From NCBI RefSeq assembly GCF_015207035.1, contig NZ_JADEXQ010000006.1, forward strand, positions 1-64,000: 64,000 bases of DNA. Reading direction: 5' to 3'. The DNA is from Romeriopsis navalis LEGE 11480. GTDB lineage: Bacteria > Cyanobacteriota > Cyanobacteriia > Leptolyngbyales > Leptolyngbyaceae. Position 1 is the stretch's first letter. Every line of letters starts with the position of its first letter. A program made the translations under genes and the position numbers. The notes beneath the pieces were generated by a model. That model ran no database searches and was not told where the DNA came from. It saw nothing but the letters and a program-made list of their open reading frames with translations. This document shows positions 35,988 through 45,497 of this stretch, in pieces.

Positions 35988-37184
35988 TCAATGCGATCGA
36001 TAAAGTTGGGTAACGATATCAATCACCCGCTGCCGTTCTTCTGCCCGGAGATTAGAGCCGGAAGGGAGGCAGAGTCCACGGTCAAATAGTGTTTCCGCAA
36101 CGGCCCCGCCAAAATGCTCACAACCGGCAAAAATGGGTTGCAAATGTAGGGGTTTCCAAACCGGGCGGGACTCGATGCGCTGGGCCGCCAAGGCGCGCCG
36201 AACCTGATCGCTGGTGGCGCCAAATTTCTGTGGGTCGATTGTCAGGCAGGTAAGCCAACGGCAGGATTCACCATAGCTGGCTTCTGGCATAAATTCTAAG
36301 CCAGGTAGCTCACTTAAGCCTTGGGCATAATGGTCAAAATTTTCGCGTCGGGCCCGGACACGATCGGCTAATACTTGCAATTGACCGCGGCCAATGCCCG
36401 CTAAGATATTGCTCAACCGGTAATTGTAGCCAACCTGAGAATGTTGATAGTACGGCACGGGATCTTTAGCTTGCGTGGCAAAGAAACGTGCTTGCTTGAT
36501 CAACGCTTGATCATCGGCCACCAGCATCCCGCCGCCCGAGGTGGTGATCATCTTATTGCCGTTGAATGAATAAATCCCCATACGGCCAAAGCTGCCGGGA
36601 GATTTGCCCTGATAAGTTGCGCCTAAGGCTTCGGCGGCATCTTCAATCACGGGAATATTGTAGCGATCGCACAATGCAATAATGGGTGCGATATCGGCAC
36701 ACTGACCGTAGAGATGGACGACAATTACTGCTTTGGGTAATCGACCAATGCGATCGCGTTGCTTTAAGGCCTGTTCCAGCAATTCGGGGTCCATATTCCA
36801 GGACGTACGATCGCTATCAATGAAAATCGGTTTCGCACCGCAGTAGGTAATCGGGTTGGCCGAGGCTACAAAGGTCAGCGTTGAGCAAAAGATTTCATCA
36901 CCCGGCTGGATATCGAGCAATGTCAAAGCCAGGTGTAACGCTGCAGTCCCGGTGCTAACGGCGGCGGCATCCCGGGTTCCCACCGTTGTGGCAAACTCCT
37001 GCTCAAATGCGTCAACATGCGGTCCCACCGGCGCAATCCAATTCGTCTGGAATGCTTCTTGCACGAATTGAAGTTCGGCGGTGCCCATGTGGGGCGGTGA
37101 CAACAAAATTGGTGTGAAATCAACGATTTCGCGTAATGTTGTTGGACGTAATCGATTTTGAGTTGTGGTAATTGCTTGGTTCAT
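35988..37184 (-). CDS. DegT/DnrJ/EryC1/StrS-family sugar aminotransferase
   Basis: A 398-residue PLP enzyme that converts a nucleotide-linked keto-sugar to an amino sugar. The conserved N-terminal FTPILLSPPHMGTAELQFVQ is present, with VSTGTAALHLALTLL for the cofactor phosphate pocket and VIEDAAEALGATYQGK carrying the ring-stacking Asp. The Schiff-base lysine is K211 in FNGNKMITTSGGGML. QVGYNYRLSNILAGIGRGQL is also typical. The likely substrate is the 4-keto product of the FlaA1/CapD-type dehydratase encoded earlier in the locus. Its neighbours are the PhyH gene upstream (251-base gap) and the acyltransferase downstream. Confidence 0.93.
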   Translation of the reverse strand: MNQAITTTQNRLRPTTLREIVDFTPILLSPPHMGTAELQFVQEAFQTNWIAPVGPHVDAFEQEFATTVGTRDAAAVSTGTAALHLALTLLDIQPGDEIFCSTLTFVASANPITYCGAKPIFIDSDRTSWNMDPELLEQALKQRDRIGRLPKAVIVVHLYGQCADIAPIIALCDRYNIPVIEDAAEALGATYQGKSPGSFGRMGIYSFNGNKMITTSGGGMLVADDQALIKQARFFATQAKDPVPYYQHSQVGYNYRLSNILAGIGRGQLQVLADRVRARRENFDHYAQGLSELPGLEFMPEASYGESCRWLTCLTIDPQKFGATSDQVRRALAAQRIESRPVWKPLHLQPIFAGCEHFGGAVAETLFDRGLCLPSGSNLRAEERQRVIDIVTQLYRSH

Positions 37185-37435
37185 GATGCTTTAGCCAGTA
37201 TAGAAATAGGGGGTTGAGGCACTGGGGGGAGACCGAAGAGGTATGTCGAGACGATGCAACTGGCTCGATCAATGGGGAAAAGTCGGCGGCTGATTGTTAT
37301 GTGATGCGTTAGTGGCGATGATCGGCGGCGGAACACGGCGCTCGCATTGGTTGGGTTGTAGCATTCGCAATCCAGCTCGGAACTTCGAATGATTTTGCTG
37401 TCTTGGCGATCATCTAGCTACTTATGTTTGTGTTG

Positions 37436-38398
37436 CTAGACGACGCTTTCTAACTGTCGCTGTGGTTGGCGTTGATAAGTTGCTTCATCCCAAATCAAGG
37501 GAAATACCGTTGGGTCAGCATAGTCTGGATGACCATTGGCTAAGCGGCGACAGAAGCGATCGAGATGGTGGTGAAAGAGTCCGCCTTTCGGATTAGGAAT
37601 GGGATTGAATTGGTTATTGCCATCTTGGAGATGCACGGGCAGCGCGATCCGGGGGCGATCGCTGTGGTTGGGATAGCTCCCGTGAATTGCATGGTGATGA
37701 TGGAAGCTAATTTGGCCTTTCTTGATGGCCATTGGCACCGGCCGCATTGTCCGACCAGCGGCGGCGAGTTCTGATTCTAAGCTGTCAAGATCAGCGACGC
37801 AGAAGTTGCGTAATTCATGGAATTCTTCCCATTTGTGGCTGCCATCGATCACGACTAATGGTCCCATGTCGACATCGACATCCTGTAACGGTACCCAAGC
37901 GGCGATGGTTGTGGAATTGCAAAAACTGCAATAGGCAAAATCAGTATGCCAACCAATCACATTTTCTGCGTCGTTACCTTGAGGGGGCTTGTAAATCAGT
38001 TGCTCTTCGAATAAGCGCATACTGGCGTTGCGGGTGAGCCGGGCAGCGATCGCCCCAATGATCGGATTCAGCGCAATTGCTTGAAACTCTCGCATTTGCC
38101 GCGCCACGAATTCGTGATTGCGGAGACTATCATCATCGGTGGACGACCAGTTGGCAAATTCCGCCTGGGGAATCGTCGCATCCCGCTCACCTCGGTAGAA
38201 TCGATCGCACCCCTGCATTACCGTTTCAAAGATGGATTCGGGTAGGACTGGCGGGGAGACATACCAGCCATGGGTCTCAAAGAATTCAATGTCGGCGGCT
38301 GTTGGCAGCAGTGCTTCTTGTTCCGCCGTTAGCGGGATGGGGGGACGGGCCGCGATCTCAATCGCAAGGTGATTCATGGTCTTAGATTTCCTATTCAA
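37436..38398 (-). CDS. PhyH-family 2-oxoglutarate/Fe(II) dioxygenase
   Basis: A 320-residue phytanoyl-CoA-dioxygenase-family protein. The metal triad is readable: H151 and D153 in GWHTDFAYC, and the distal H239 in AIHGSYPN. The 2-oxoglutarate-binding arginine is in SDRPRIALPVHLQ about ten residues later. The N-terminal IEFFETHGWYVSPPVLPES is the family's usual opening. Such enzymes hydroxylate lipids, natural products or sugars. Its place 15 bases after the initiating sugar transferase and before the aminotransferase suggests hydroxylation or oxidation of a sugar or lipid-linked intermediate, but the substrate is not known. Confidence 0.87.
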   Translation of the reverse strand: MNRKSKTMNHLAIEIAARPPIPLTAEQEALLPTAADIEFFETHGWYVSPPVLPESIFETVMQGCDRFYRGERDATIPQAEFANWSSTDDDSLRNHEFVARQMREFQAIALNPIIGAIAARLTRNASMRLFEEQLIYKPPQGNDAENVIGWHTDFAYCSFCNSTTIAAWVPLQDVDVDMGPLVVIDGSHKWEEFHELRNFCVADLDSLESELAAAGRTMRPVPMAIKKGQISFHHHHAIHGSYPNHSDRPRIALPVHLQDGNNQFNPIPNPKGGLFHHHLDRFCRRLANGHPDYADPTVFPLIWDEATYQRQPQRQLESVV

Positions 38399-38413
38399 GC
38401 GGTTTGCTGATGC

Positions 38414-39160
38414 TTAGTTGAGCTTGGGTTTACTTTGGGCATAGTGGCCATTTTCCAGATCGCGTCGCACTTCCTCGTCGTAGACCCCATCGCGTCGAAG
38501 TACGGTTGGAAATGTCCGGAGCAAAACATTCAGATCAAGCCAGAAGTTCCAGCGATCGACATACCATGTCTCAAGTTGAAATCGCTCGATTTCCAGATTG
38601 TCCAAACCGCCATTCACCGTGGCCCAAGATGTGACGCCTGGCAGTAAAAACAGGCGGCGTTTGTCGGCATCGCTATATTTTTCCAGATTGCTCGGTAGCA
38701 GTGGCCGCGGGCCGACTAAACTCATATCGCCCTTAATCACGTTGAATAATTGGGGTAATTCATCGAGATGATATTCGCGCAGAAAATTACCGATCGGGGT
38801 AATCCGAGGATCGCCTTTATAGGTGTCAGCGCCTGTGCCCTGGTGGATTGCGCCGTTCACCATCGTGCGGAATTTGTAGATAGTAAATGTACGAGCCAAT
38901 AAACCGGAGCGCTTTTGACGGAAGAAGATCGGACCGTGGGAAGAAGACCGAACGGCTACCGCAATCACGATCATTAGGGGTGAGACGATCGTCAAAGCCA
39001 AAAGCGCTAAGGAAAAATCAATCACGCGTTTAACGATCCAGTAAAGCCGTAGATTGGGGCGCGAATCAAGATAAATTTTGTGGAGTCGTCGCCAGCGGGT
39101 TGAACTCCACCATGCGGAGGCTGGTGCCATCATTGTGCTGGAACTGTGCATCATATTCAT
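38414..39160 (-). CDS. initiating sugar-phosphate transferase (polyprenyl-P glycosyl-1-phosphate transferase)
   Basis: A 248-residue monotopic phosphoglycosyl transferase that starts EPS repeat units by moving a sugar-1-phosphate from UDP-sugar to undecaprenyl phosphate. One hydrophobic re-entrant segment (VIDFSLALLALTIVSPLMIV) lies near residues 46-70. It is followed by FFRQKRSGLLARTFTIYKFR, the catalytic DE pair in LREYHLDELPQLFNVIKGDM, and LVGPRPLLPSN. It lacks the large N-terminal multi-TM part of WbaP and resembles the short PglC-like core with a small N-terminal extension. Its position near the 3' end of the EPS locus is compatible with a separate promoter in the gap at 40.5-41.1 kb. 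Confidence 0.92.
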   Translation of the reverse strand: MNMMHSSSTMMAPASAWWSSTRWRRLHKIYLDSRPNLRLYWIVKRVIDFSLALLALTIVSPLMIVIAVAVRSSSHGPIFFRQKRSGLLARTFTIYKFRTMVNGAIHQGTGADTYKGDPRITPIGNFLREYHLDELPQLFNVIKGDMSLVGPRPLLPSNLEKYSDADKRRLFLLPGVTSWATVNGGLDNLEIERFQLETWYVDRWNFWLDLNVLLRTFPTVLRRDGVYDEEVRRDLENGHYAQSKPKLN

Positions 39161-39280
39161 AGGTCGTCGTTGGGAGATTTTGCGAAGTGAATAATTGAAC
39201 TGAACACTGTGAACTGAAGGCTGTGAACTGAATTCTTGTTTGTGTTTGTTCGAGCGATATCTAGCCGGTTGCTAGTTGGA

Positions 39281-40462
39281 TTAGTTCAACGAAGGTATGG
39301 CGGCTGCACCGCCTAAGTTGGACTGATCGTTTAAAGCTTCGTTGTAGAGTGCTTCATAGGTCGCTAGGACATTGGCGCGATCGTAGGCTCCAAGTCTTGC
39401 TTGAGCTTGCTGCGCAATTTGCTGCCGCAGGTCTGGTTGGGTCATCACGCGATACATGGCTTGGCTCAGGGTTGCGACATCACCGACTTCCACGAGTAGT
39501 CCACAGCCCTGCTGGAGTAGGTCTTGGGTACCCCGGATATTGCTACCAATGACGGGCACATTCAGGTACATCGACTCCATCACGCAGTTGGGTAAACCTT
39601 CCTGGGCTGACATCAATATGGTGGCGGTGGCCGCTTGAATTAATCGGGGTGCATCCCGTCGAAAGCCGATGAAATGCACGCGATCGCCAATGCCGAGTTG
39701 GTCCGCGAGCTGGCGCATTGCACCTTCCAAGGGGCCATCACCGGCCAAGACTAGATGGGCCGTCGATTGCGGGACGAGGGCAAAGGCCCGCAATACATCC
39801 CAGTGCCGTTTCCGGGGAATAAATTCCGCGAGGGATAGCAGCATGGGGACGTCTTGGGGAATGCCCATTTCGAGTCTGACTGCGGCAATTTCGTGGGGTT
39901 TAATGCGACCGCGGCTAAAGCGATCGAGATCAACGCCTGTACCGGGAATCCGGCGAATCTTCGTGGCGGCGGCAAGTTGATGCTGCCGCGCACTTTGTTC
40001 ATCTTCCTGATTGACGGTCACGATATAGTCGGTCCAGGGGGCCGCGATTTTTTCAAGACTCAAAAAGGCGAGATTTCGCAGCCAGGATGCCCCTTTATAA
40101 AAATGGAATCCTTGGGCGGTATAAATCACCTTGACCCGTCCTTGACGTCGAAACTGATTGAGCGCATAGCGCCCGATAAATGAGGCGGTAGGCGTTGACA
40201 TCAGTACGAGGTCATATTGTTCCGCGAGATAAGCCTGGCGAATTTGTTTGGGGGCAGTGAGGAAATTACTCAGTGCTAAGGGATTGCGTGAGATTTCAAT
40301 GTCCCAAACTCGGTTAAAGGCATCAATACAATCCGGATGCTGTGAAGCCTTATTCGCCATCCCATCAACCTGCCAGCCAAGGCGTTGAAAGTGACGGGCA
40401 AAATGGAGAAAGAATGCTTCCAGTGATTCAGGGATTGTCGTGATAATGAGGAGCTTTTTCAT
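39281..40462 (-). CDS. glycosyltransferase family 4 protein
   Basis: A 393-residue GT-B glycosyltransferase. The N-terminal domain starts KKLLIITTIPESLEAFFLHF and contains VIYTAQGFHFYKGASWLRNL, typical of the CapM/WbpH type. The C-terminal GT4 domain has LSLAEFIPRKRHWDVLRAFA, VLAGDGPLEGAMRQLADQL, and the E-x7-E-type motif in ILMSAQEGLPNCVMESMYLN. It adds a sugar to the undecaprenyl-linked repeat unit at the inner membrane. The specific donor cannot be inferred. It begins after the 684-base gap and precedes the sugar-transferase gene by 120 bases. Confidence 0.9.
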   Translation of the reverse strand: MKKLLIITTIPESLEAFFLHFARHFQRLGWQVDGMANKASQHPDCIDAFNRVWDIEISRNPLALSNFLTAPKQIRQAYLAEQYDLVLMSTPTASFIGRYALNQFRRQGRVKVIYTAQGFHFYKGASWLRNLAFLSLEKIAAPWTDYIVTVNQEDEQSARQHQLAAATKIRRIPGTGVDLDRFSRGRIKPHEIAAVRLEMGIPQDVPMLLSLAEFIPRKRHWDVLRAFALVPQSTAHLVLAGDGPLEGAMRQLADQLGIGDRVHFIGFRRDAPRLIQAATATILMSAQEGLPNCVMESMYLNVPVIGSNIRGTQDLLQQGCGLLVEVGDVATLSQAMYRVMTQPDLRQQIAQQAQARLGAYDRANVLATYEALYNEALNDQSNLGGAAAIPSLN

Positions 40463-41146
40463 GCTGAGTTATCACAATGAGTACAACAATTAGATTGCTA
40501 GAGATGATTTCTCCAGCATCACAACGGTCCAGAATGCAAGTGATGAAGCTGATGGCAAACCAGCTTCGAATATAATCAGAGGCGACCAGCTATTGCGGAA
40601 TGAAGGATGGGTTAGTTCGCCGATTTGGCTAGCTGGTGAGACTGCTGCTCGATTACTTGAATTTTATTGATTAAACGTTAGCGATTCATCGATTTACATA
40701 GAGTGTGGGTATTTCTATGCATGTTGAAGATTGCGATGTTGATAACGTTTAAAGTGTTTGGTCTTGAGACGATTTCACTGATCATTGTACTAGTCTCACT
40801 TGGCTCGATCCTACCTCCTTGGGAGGAACTGTGAATGCCTCAGGGAGGAGTTTTGAGGTTTTCTGCCTGCGATTTTGATGCGCTAAATTGTATGCTGTTG
40901 ATTTGATTAAGATATGGCTTAGTGAAGGTCTTTATCAGGTTACAATGCGCCGCTGCCTTGGCTGTTGTTTTGTCTTTATGCCGAATATGATTTTCTGTGT
41001 GGCGTACTGCTGCCGCTGTTGTCTTAAACCTTATCTGATGCGGGACGATGGCTCACATCAGATGATGATACATCGCTAAACAACAACGCCCGTGGTTCAG
41101 CGATGATGAACCACGGGCGTTGTCCTGACTTTAAGTTGGGTAGCGG
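40463..41146. other. intergenic gap inside the EPS locus
   Basis: This is the largest gap inside the EPS locus (684 bases). It holds the terminator described for the DUF4091 gene and several short CCTCC/GGAGG and CTCAGGGAGGAG elements around 40820-40860, and is AT-rich near 40650-40760. It probably contains a second promoter for the last five genes. I find no credible gene. Confidence 0.5.
41084..41122 (-). terminator. terminator after the DUF4091 gene
   Basis: A perfect 16-bp stem (41084-41099 against 41107-41122, arm CAACGCCCGTGGTTCA) with a 7-base loop. It lies 25 bases downstream of the stop of the minus-strand gene and is followed on that strand by TTGTTTAG. It divides the EPS locus into two transcription units. 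Confidence 0.8.
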
Positions 41147-42781
41147 TTAACTGGCGTTTTCGATCGCAATGGCCAGTCGTTCACGGGCTGATGCAATCGC
41201 TTTTGGATCACGGGTCCAGTTTTTCCAATCTGGTGCCATCTCGCGGCTAATACTGAGCGCTTGACCGGCTTGACCAAGATTTTTCAAAATCTGCACATAT
41301 TCATAATCCTCAACCCCTTCGCGCAACCACTTCAAGCGCATTGAGGGCGCAATTGCGCTAGTGCCAACCATGGCCCCCGGATAAACCAACATGCCCTCCC
41401 CGGGATAATGCTGACTCAGATCATCTTCCCAGGGAACTTCGACATTATTCCAAGGGTCATTCGTCCAAGAATCAACTTGCCAATACAATGTCCCCGTGAG
41501 GTTGTGGCTCTGATTCATGAAGCCTGGCAGAATCCGGAAGTTGAGTGGCGCAAAATCGATTTCCCATTTCGGCGAGTAGCGGTCTTGGACCAAGGCCGTA
41601 TAGGACCAGACTTCATCGCCTTTTTGCTGGACGGTGTTGATGCGATCGGCGGCCTCTTCCTGTTGCGTTGGTAAAACAACCCAAATATCCACTGCCGACT
41701 GTCCACTGCCAGAATCATCATCATAGAGTTCGGGCGTTGGTGTCATGACGACGAGCTGTTTGACTGCTGCCTGATGCAGATTCCTCGCCCACTGTTTTAA
41801 CGGCTCATACATGCCAGGGCAGTCATTAATTTCATCGGCGGTATAGGCATATTTGAGTAGCGCATCTGAGTGTGACGCAGATGTGTTTTGAATAGTCTCC
41901 ACTGACGGCGCTTCATTGATCCGGCAGGTTTTAATATTCGCGCCGCTCCAGAACGGTAACCGGACCGAACTCAAGCCCCACTGATTGATTAAATTGGGTT
42001 CGTCAACGGGGTTGATTTTAGTCGCAGGCATTAACCGATGTTTGGTAAATTCGGCCAAACTCGCATAACTCGTCGGTTCCCAGAAGGAAAATGAAGAGTT
42101 GAGTGAGGGTTTGCGCGGTAACTCAAAATCCCAAACGTGTAATAGGACTGTGCCTGTAGCACTGCCGGCATCGCTGGTCACGGTAAATGTTCCTTCATAG
42201 TCACCGGCTGGTGCATAGGTTGGGACAAACACATCGGCCCAAATCGGTTGGTTGGTTTGCACCCCAAGATTAAAGGGGACAGCATCCAGTGTGGCTCCGC
42301 TTAAATCTTGCTGCGTTACTGGGTCGACAAAGGGGATGAGTCCATCGGCATACCATCCTGCGCCTAATGGACGGTTGGTACTGTTGTTAATCGTCCAACT
42401 CGAATTTGGCACATTGACATAATGTTCGCGATACAGCGTGATATTTGACTGGTCAATGATGGCCCCACCGGGGCCAACTAAATTGCCGACTTCGACATTC
42501 ACATTATTCAGAGCCTGCTGATTGGCGCGAATGCCAATTTGAAATGGTTCGTACTCGCCGCGAGCGGCGAATAGTTTAATCTCTGTATTGCTGCCAGGTG
42601 TATCATTCAGCCCAATTCGCGTCAAACCATCAACGGCCCAAACCTGTAGGTTCGTGGTCGCGGCGCTGGGTAGCCATAAATTATGGGAACAGGCGACCAA
42701 AACAAACGTAATTAGGCCGATAAGACCCAAAATGACTTGACGAAATTGGCGAATTAAATCGTGCTTAAACCTCAGTTTCAT
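41147..42781 (-). CDS. DUF4091-domain lipoprotein of the EPS locus
   Basis: A 544-residue exported protein. A lipoprotein signal peptide ends in the lipobox LVAC (C31), so it should be lipid-anchored in the envelope. An N-terminal beta-rich part (residues ~40-210) contains AARGEYEPFQIGIRANQQ and IWADVFVPTYAPAGDYEGTF. A TIM-barrel-like middle follows, then a C-terminal DUF4091 domain with LTGTLYWQVDSWTNDPWN and WLREGVEDYEYVQILKNL. DUF4091 proteins resemble glycoside hydrolases but have no firmly assigned activity. Inside an EPS locus it may trim or modify the polymer outside the inner membrane. Confidence 0.82.
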   Translation of the reverse strand: MKLRFKHDLIRQFRQVILGLIGLITFVLVACSHNLWLPSAATTNLQVWAVDGLTRIGLNDTPGSNTEIKLFAARGEYEPFQIGIRANQQALNNVNVEVGNLVGPGGAIIDQSNITLYREHYVNVPNSSWTINNSTNRPLGAGWYADGLIPFVDPVTQQDLSGATLDAVPFNLGVQTNQPIWADVFVPTYAPAGDYEGTFTVTSDAGSATGTVLLHVWDFELPRKPSLNSSFSFWEPTSYASLAEFTKHRLMPATKINPVDEPNLINQWGLSSVRLPFWSGANIKTCRINEAPSVETIQNTSASHSDALLKYAYTADEINDCPGMYEPLKQWARNLHQAAVKQLVVMTPTPELYDDDSGSGQSAVDIWVVLPTQQEEAADRINTVQQKGDEVWSYTALVQDRYSPKWEIDFAPLNFRILPGFMNQSHNLTGTLYWQVDSWTNDPWNNVEVPWEDDLSQHYPGEGMLVYPGAMVGTSAIAPSMRLKWLREGVEDYEYVQILKNLGQAGQALSISREMAPDWKNWTRDPKAIASARERLAIAIENAS

Positions 42782-42840
42782 GATTTTTGTACGGTAATTA
42801 TGCGTTCAACTGTGTCGATTCAGCGTTTTTGAGGTTGCGG

Positions 42841-43980
42841 CTAGCTTGTTGCCAGCACGCTTTCATATACTCCTTCGTATTGCGTGACGATCGCATCCAA
42901 GGAGAAATGCTCCAGAACGCGATCGCGAGCGACTTTGCCTAATTGAGCCCGGCCATCGGGGCCAAGCTCAATTAACTCTTGCCAACCTTGAGCCAACGCT
43001 GCAGCATTACTGGGCGGGACAACCCGGCCCGCATTGCCGACCATGGCTGCGGAGTCCCCTACATCCGTCACGACGCAAGGCACCCCAGCGGACATGGCTT
43101 CGCCGAGAATCATCGGTGAGGCTTCGCCGTAGGCGGATGATGATGAGGCAATGTCTAAGGCCGCGGTCAAACGTGGAATGTCACGGCGTTCGCCCAATAA
43201 ATGCATTTTTTGCTGCATGCCGACGGATTGAATTACAGCGGTTAATTCGGCATTGGCTTGATCAACCCCGTCGCCGATTAAGACAAAATGGGCGTCGGGA
43301 TACGATTTTGCGAGGATTGCCGCGGCCTGTACAAAGTTGGCATGGTCCTTCATCGGATGATAGCGACAGATCAAACCGATCAAGAAGGTATCATCTGGCA
43401 AATTCAATTCAGCCCGCACGCTCGATCGGGCTTCCTGCGAAGGGATAAATAAATTGGTGTCCGCTGCATTGGGAATGACGCAACCCTGTTCAATGGGATA
43501 ACCGATCGCTTCATGCTGCGTTCGAGCCACTGCCGAGACATAGATGTGTTTGCTGGCCAATTTGGATAAAGCGGCCGATAGTTTAATTACCTTGCTGGTG
43601 AGTTTCTTCTCGAGATCAAAGGAGTAAACGGTGTTCTGAATATTCAATAACACCGGCAGTTTGCGGGGGGAGATGAGACTGACGAATTGGGCGGCCAAAT
43701 TGCCGTGAAACATCCAGCCTTGAATCACATCTGGCTTTAATTTCCGGATTGTCTGGAGTAGTTTCCAGATAATCCCCGGTGTGGGCACCGCTCCGGGTGC
43801 CATGTCCAGCGTGTAGATCGGCACGTCTAACGCCTGAATCGGGGCGCTCCACTGATCATGGCCCATTAATGAGATCACAACGGGGCTAAAACGCTGACGA
43901 TCGAGCTTAGAAAGCAGCTTATACAGCATAATTTCCGCGCCGCCAGTGGAAAGTCCAGTGATCAGAAATGCAATTTTCAT
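42841..43980 (-). CDS. glycosyltransferase family 4 protein
   Basis: A 379-residue GT-B enzyme. The N-terminal donor-independent signature ITGLSTGGAEIMLYKLLSKL is typical of EPS GT4s. The C-terminal domain has LICRYHPMKDHANFVQAAAI, HFVLIGDGVDQANAEL and YGEASPMILGEAMSAGVPCV with the conserved acidic pair. It probably adds one residue of the repeat unit. It ends 59 bases before the DUF4091 gene and begins 145 bases after the polymerase gene, in the same transcription unit. Confidence 0.92.
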   Translation of the reverse strand: MKIAFLITGLSTGGAEIMLYKLLSKLDRQRFSPVVISLMGHDQWSAPIQALDVPIYTLDMAPGAVPTPGIIWKLLQTIRKLKPDVIQGWMFHGNLAAQFVSLISPRKLPVLLNIQNTVYSFDLEKKLTSKVIKLSAALSKLASKHIYVSAVARTQHEAIGYPIEQGCVIPNAADTNLFIPSQEARSSVRAELNLPDDTFLIGLICRYHPMKDHANFVQAAAILAKSYPDAHFVLIGDGVDQANAELTAVIQSVGMQQKMHLLGERRDIPRLTAALDIASSSSAYGEASPMILGEAMSAGVPCVVTDVGDSAAMVGNAGRVVPPSNAAALAQGWQELIELGPDGRAQLGKVARDRVLEHFSLDAIVTQYEGVYESVLATS

Positions 43981-44125
43981 GATTGATGCTCGATTAAATG
44001 AGAAAGTACAGGATTGTCGGTTAGGGGCTTGACCGAATCAAATGGTGTTTGATCGCGGCAAACCTGGTGTGTTTGAAATCTAGGGCGCAAATTTTCGTTC
44101 GATGTCGCGCCGTCCAGCCTGTGAA

Positions 44126-45433
44126 TTACGATCGCAACGATCGATTTTGCGCTGTCATTGCCATTGGCGGTGCGGCCAGCTCAGGACTGGGTCGACCGCG
44201 CGCTGATTGTGCCTGGTCGGTGGCTTTCATGGCGGCCATTAAGGCAAAGCTGATCAGGATATAGCGATCGTCGGTTAGGGTATGGGCAAAACAACCCCAG
44301 AGGCTGACGATCACCACGAAAATTATCCCCAATCGTCGATATTTCCCCTGCATCCCCCCACCGCTGGAATAGATGAGGCTAGGCACCAGTGCCGCACCGA
44401 ATAAGCCATGATCTGCCATGAAATATAAGTAGGTGTTGTGCGTGGAAATCTTGGTGCTTAAATCTAGGGTGGAGCCAATGCCATGCCCCAGAAAAGGTCG
44501 TTCGAGAAACATCTGAATGGCTGCCCCCGCAACTTCCATCCGCGAATCCGCCGATCCCTCTTTGGCCAGTGGATTTTTAAACCATTCCAAACGGCCTAAC
44601 ATATCATCGGTGAGAATTCCGGCGGCATTGAGTTGGTAGATATCAATCACGCCGCTGGCAATCAGTACGGTGAGGCAGGCGATTGTGCCGAGTCCCCAGT
44701 ACAGGATGCTTTTGCCCTCAATCACGCCGGTAAAGCTATAAAAGGTCAATAGCACGAGCCAACAGAAAATTGCGCCCCGTGAAAACGTGACGAAAATGAT
44801 CATGCCGACGATCAAGATAAATGGAATGCGGAACTTTTTGGGTAACAGATGAATGCAAAAAATCAAACCGAGGACAAGCGCAAAGGCCGTTTTATTCGGA
44901 TCGATATAGAGTCCGGCGGGGCGATCGGCATAACGTAATGTGCCAACGGGGCGATCGACAAAATCGATCACGGCAAATGTGAGTGGATTGAATAGTTCAA
45001 TGATCACATTCACACCGCTAATCACCATTGCGATAAATACCGCTCGCCTGGCCCATAACTGCACGACCGCTGGGCCAGAGAAAATGACCGCCATGGTCAA
45101 GACAAAAAAGATGGTCATCATCCGTCGCGTCGATTCTTCGACGGCGACATCTGAGAAGCGGGAGAGCCCCGATGACAAATTGGATAGCACAAAAAAGCAA
45201 CAGAGCCAAACCACTAGCGGTAGAAAGAACCGGAGACGATCGCGCACAAAGACATACCAGATCGGCAGCGAAGCGCCGAAAAAGAGTGGGATAAATTTCG
45301 TGGGTGGTGGCAGTAATTCAGTCTTGAAGAAAAAGAAATCGGCATTGGTGAAAAATGCCAATACTGCACACATCGCTAAAATGCACTGATACACCAGCAA
45401 GATTTGGCTGTTTTTTGAATGTCCTTGTTGCAT
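44126..45433 (-). CDS. O-antigen-ligase/Wzy-like polymerase
   Basis: A 435-residue inner-membrane protein with about ten to twelve hydrophobic segments across its length. The Wzy_C/O-antigen ligase motif is readable: PFLGHGIGSTLDLSTKISTH followed by NTYLYFMADHGLFGAALVP. The loop YADRPAGLYIDPNKTAFALV is also typical. In Wzx/Wzy pathways this protein joins lipid-linked repeat units in the periplasm. Polymerase rather than ligase is preferred, since the locus has no other polymerase. It lies 64 bases downstream of a GT4 gene. Confidence 0.85.
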   Translation of the reverse strand: MQQGHSKNSQILLVYQCILAMCAVLAFFTNADFFFFKTELLPPPTKFIPLFFGASLPIWYVFVRDRLRFFLPLVVWLCCFFVLSNLSSGLSRFSDVAVEESTRRMMTIFFVLTMAVIFSGPAVVQLWARRAVFIAMVISGVNVIIELFNPLTFAVIDFVDRPVGTLRYADRPAGLYIDPNKTAFALVLGLIFCIHLLPKKFRIPFILIVGMIIFVTFSRGAIFCWLVLLTFYSFTGVIEGKSILYWGLGTIACLTVLIASGVIDIYQLNAAGILTDDMLGRLEWFKNPLAKEGSADSRMEVAGAAIQMFLERPFLGHGIGSTLDLSTKISTHNTYLYFMADHGLFGAALVPSLIYSSGGGMQGKYRRLGIIFVVIVSLWGCFAHTLTDDRYILISFALMAAMKATDQAQSARGRPSPELAAPPMAMTAQNRSLRS

Positions 45434-45497
45434 GGATAAGCGCCCACCATAGCAGTGGTTGATGTGCCGTCAATGACGATATTCAGCGGGGCAAAAT

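Noticed and set aside
40888-41079. 63-codon Cys-rich plus-strand frame in the EPS gap
   Set aside because: It opens with TTG without a ribosome site and ends near a terminator. Nothing else suggests coding.
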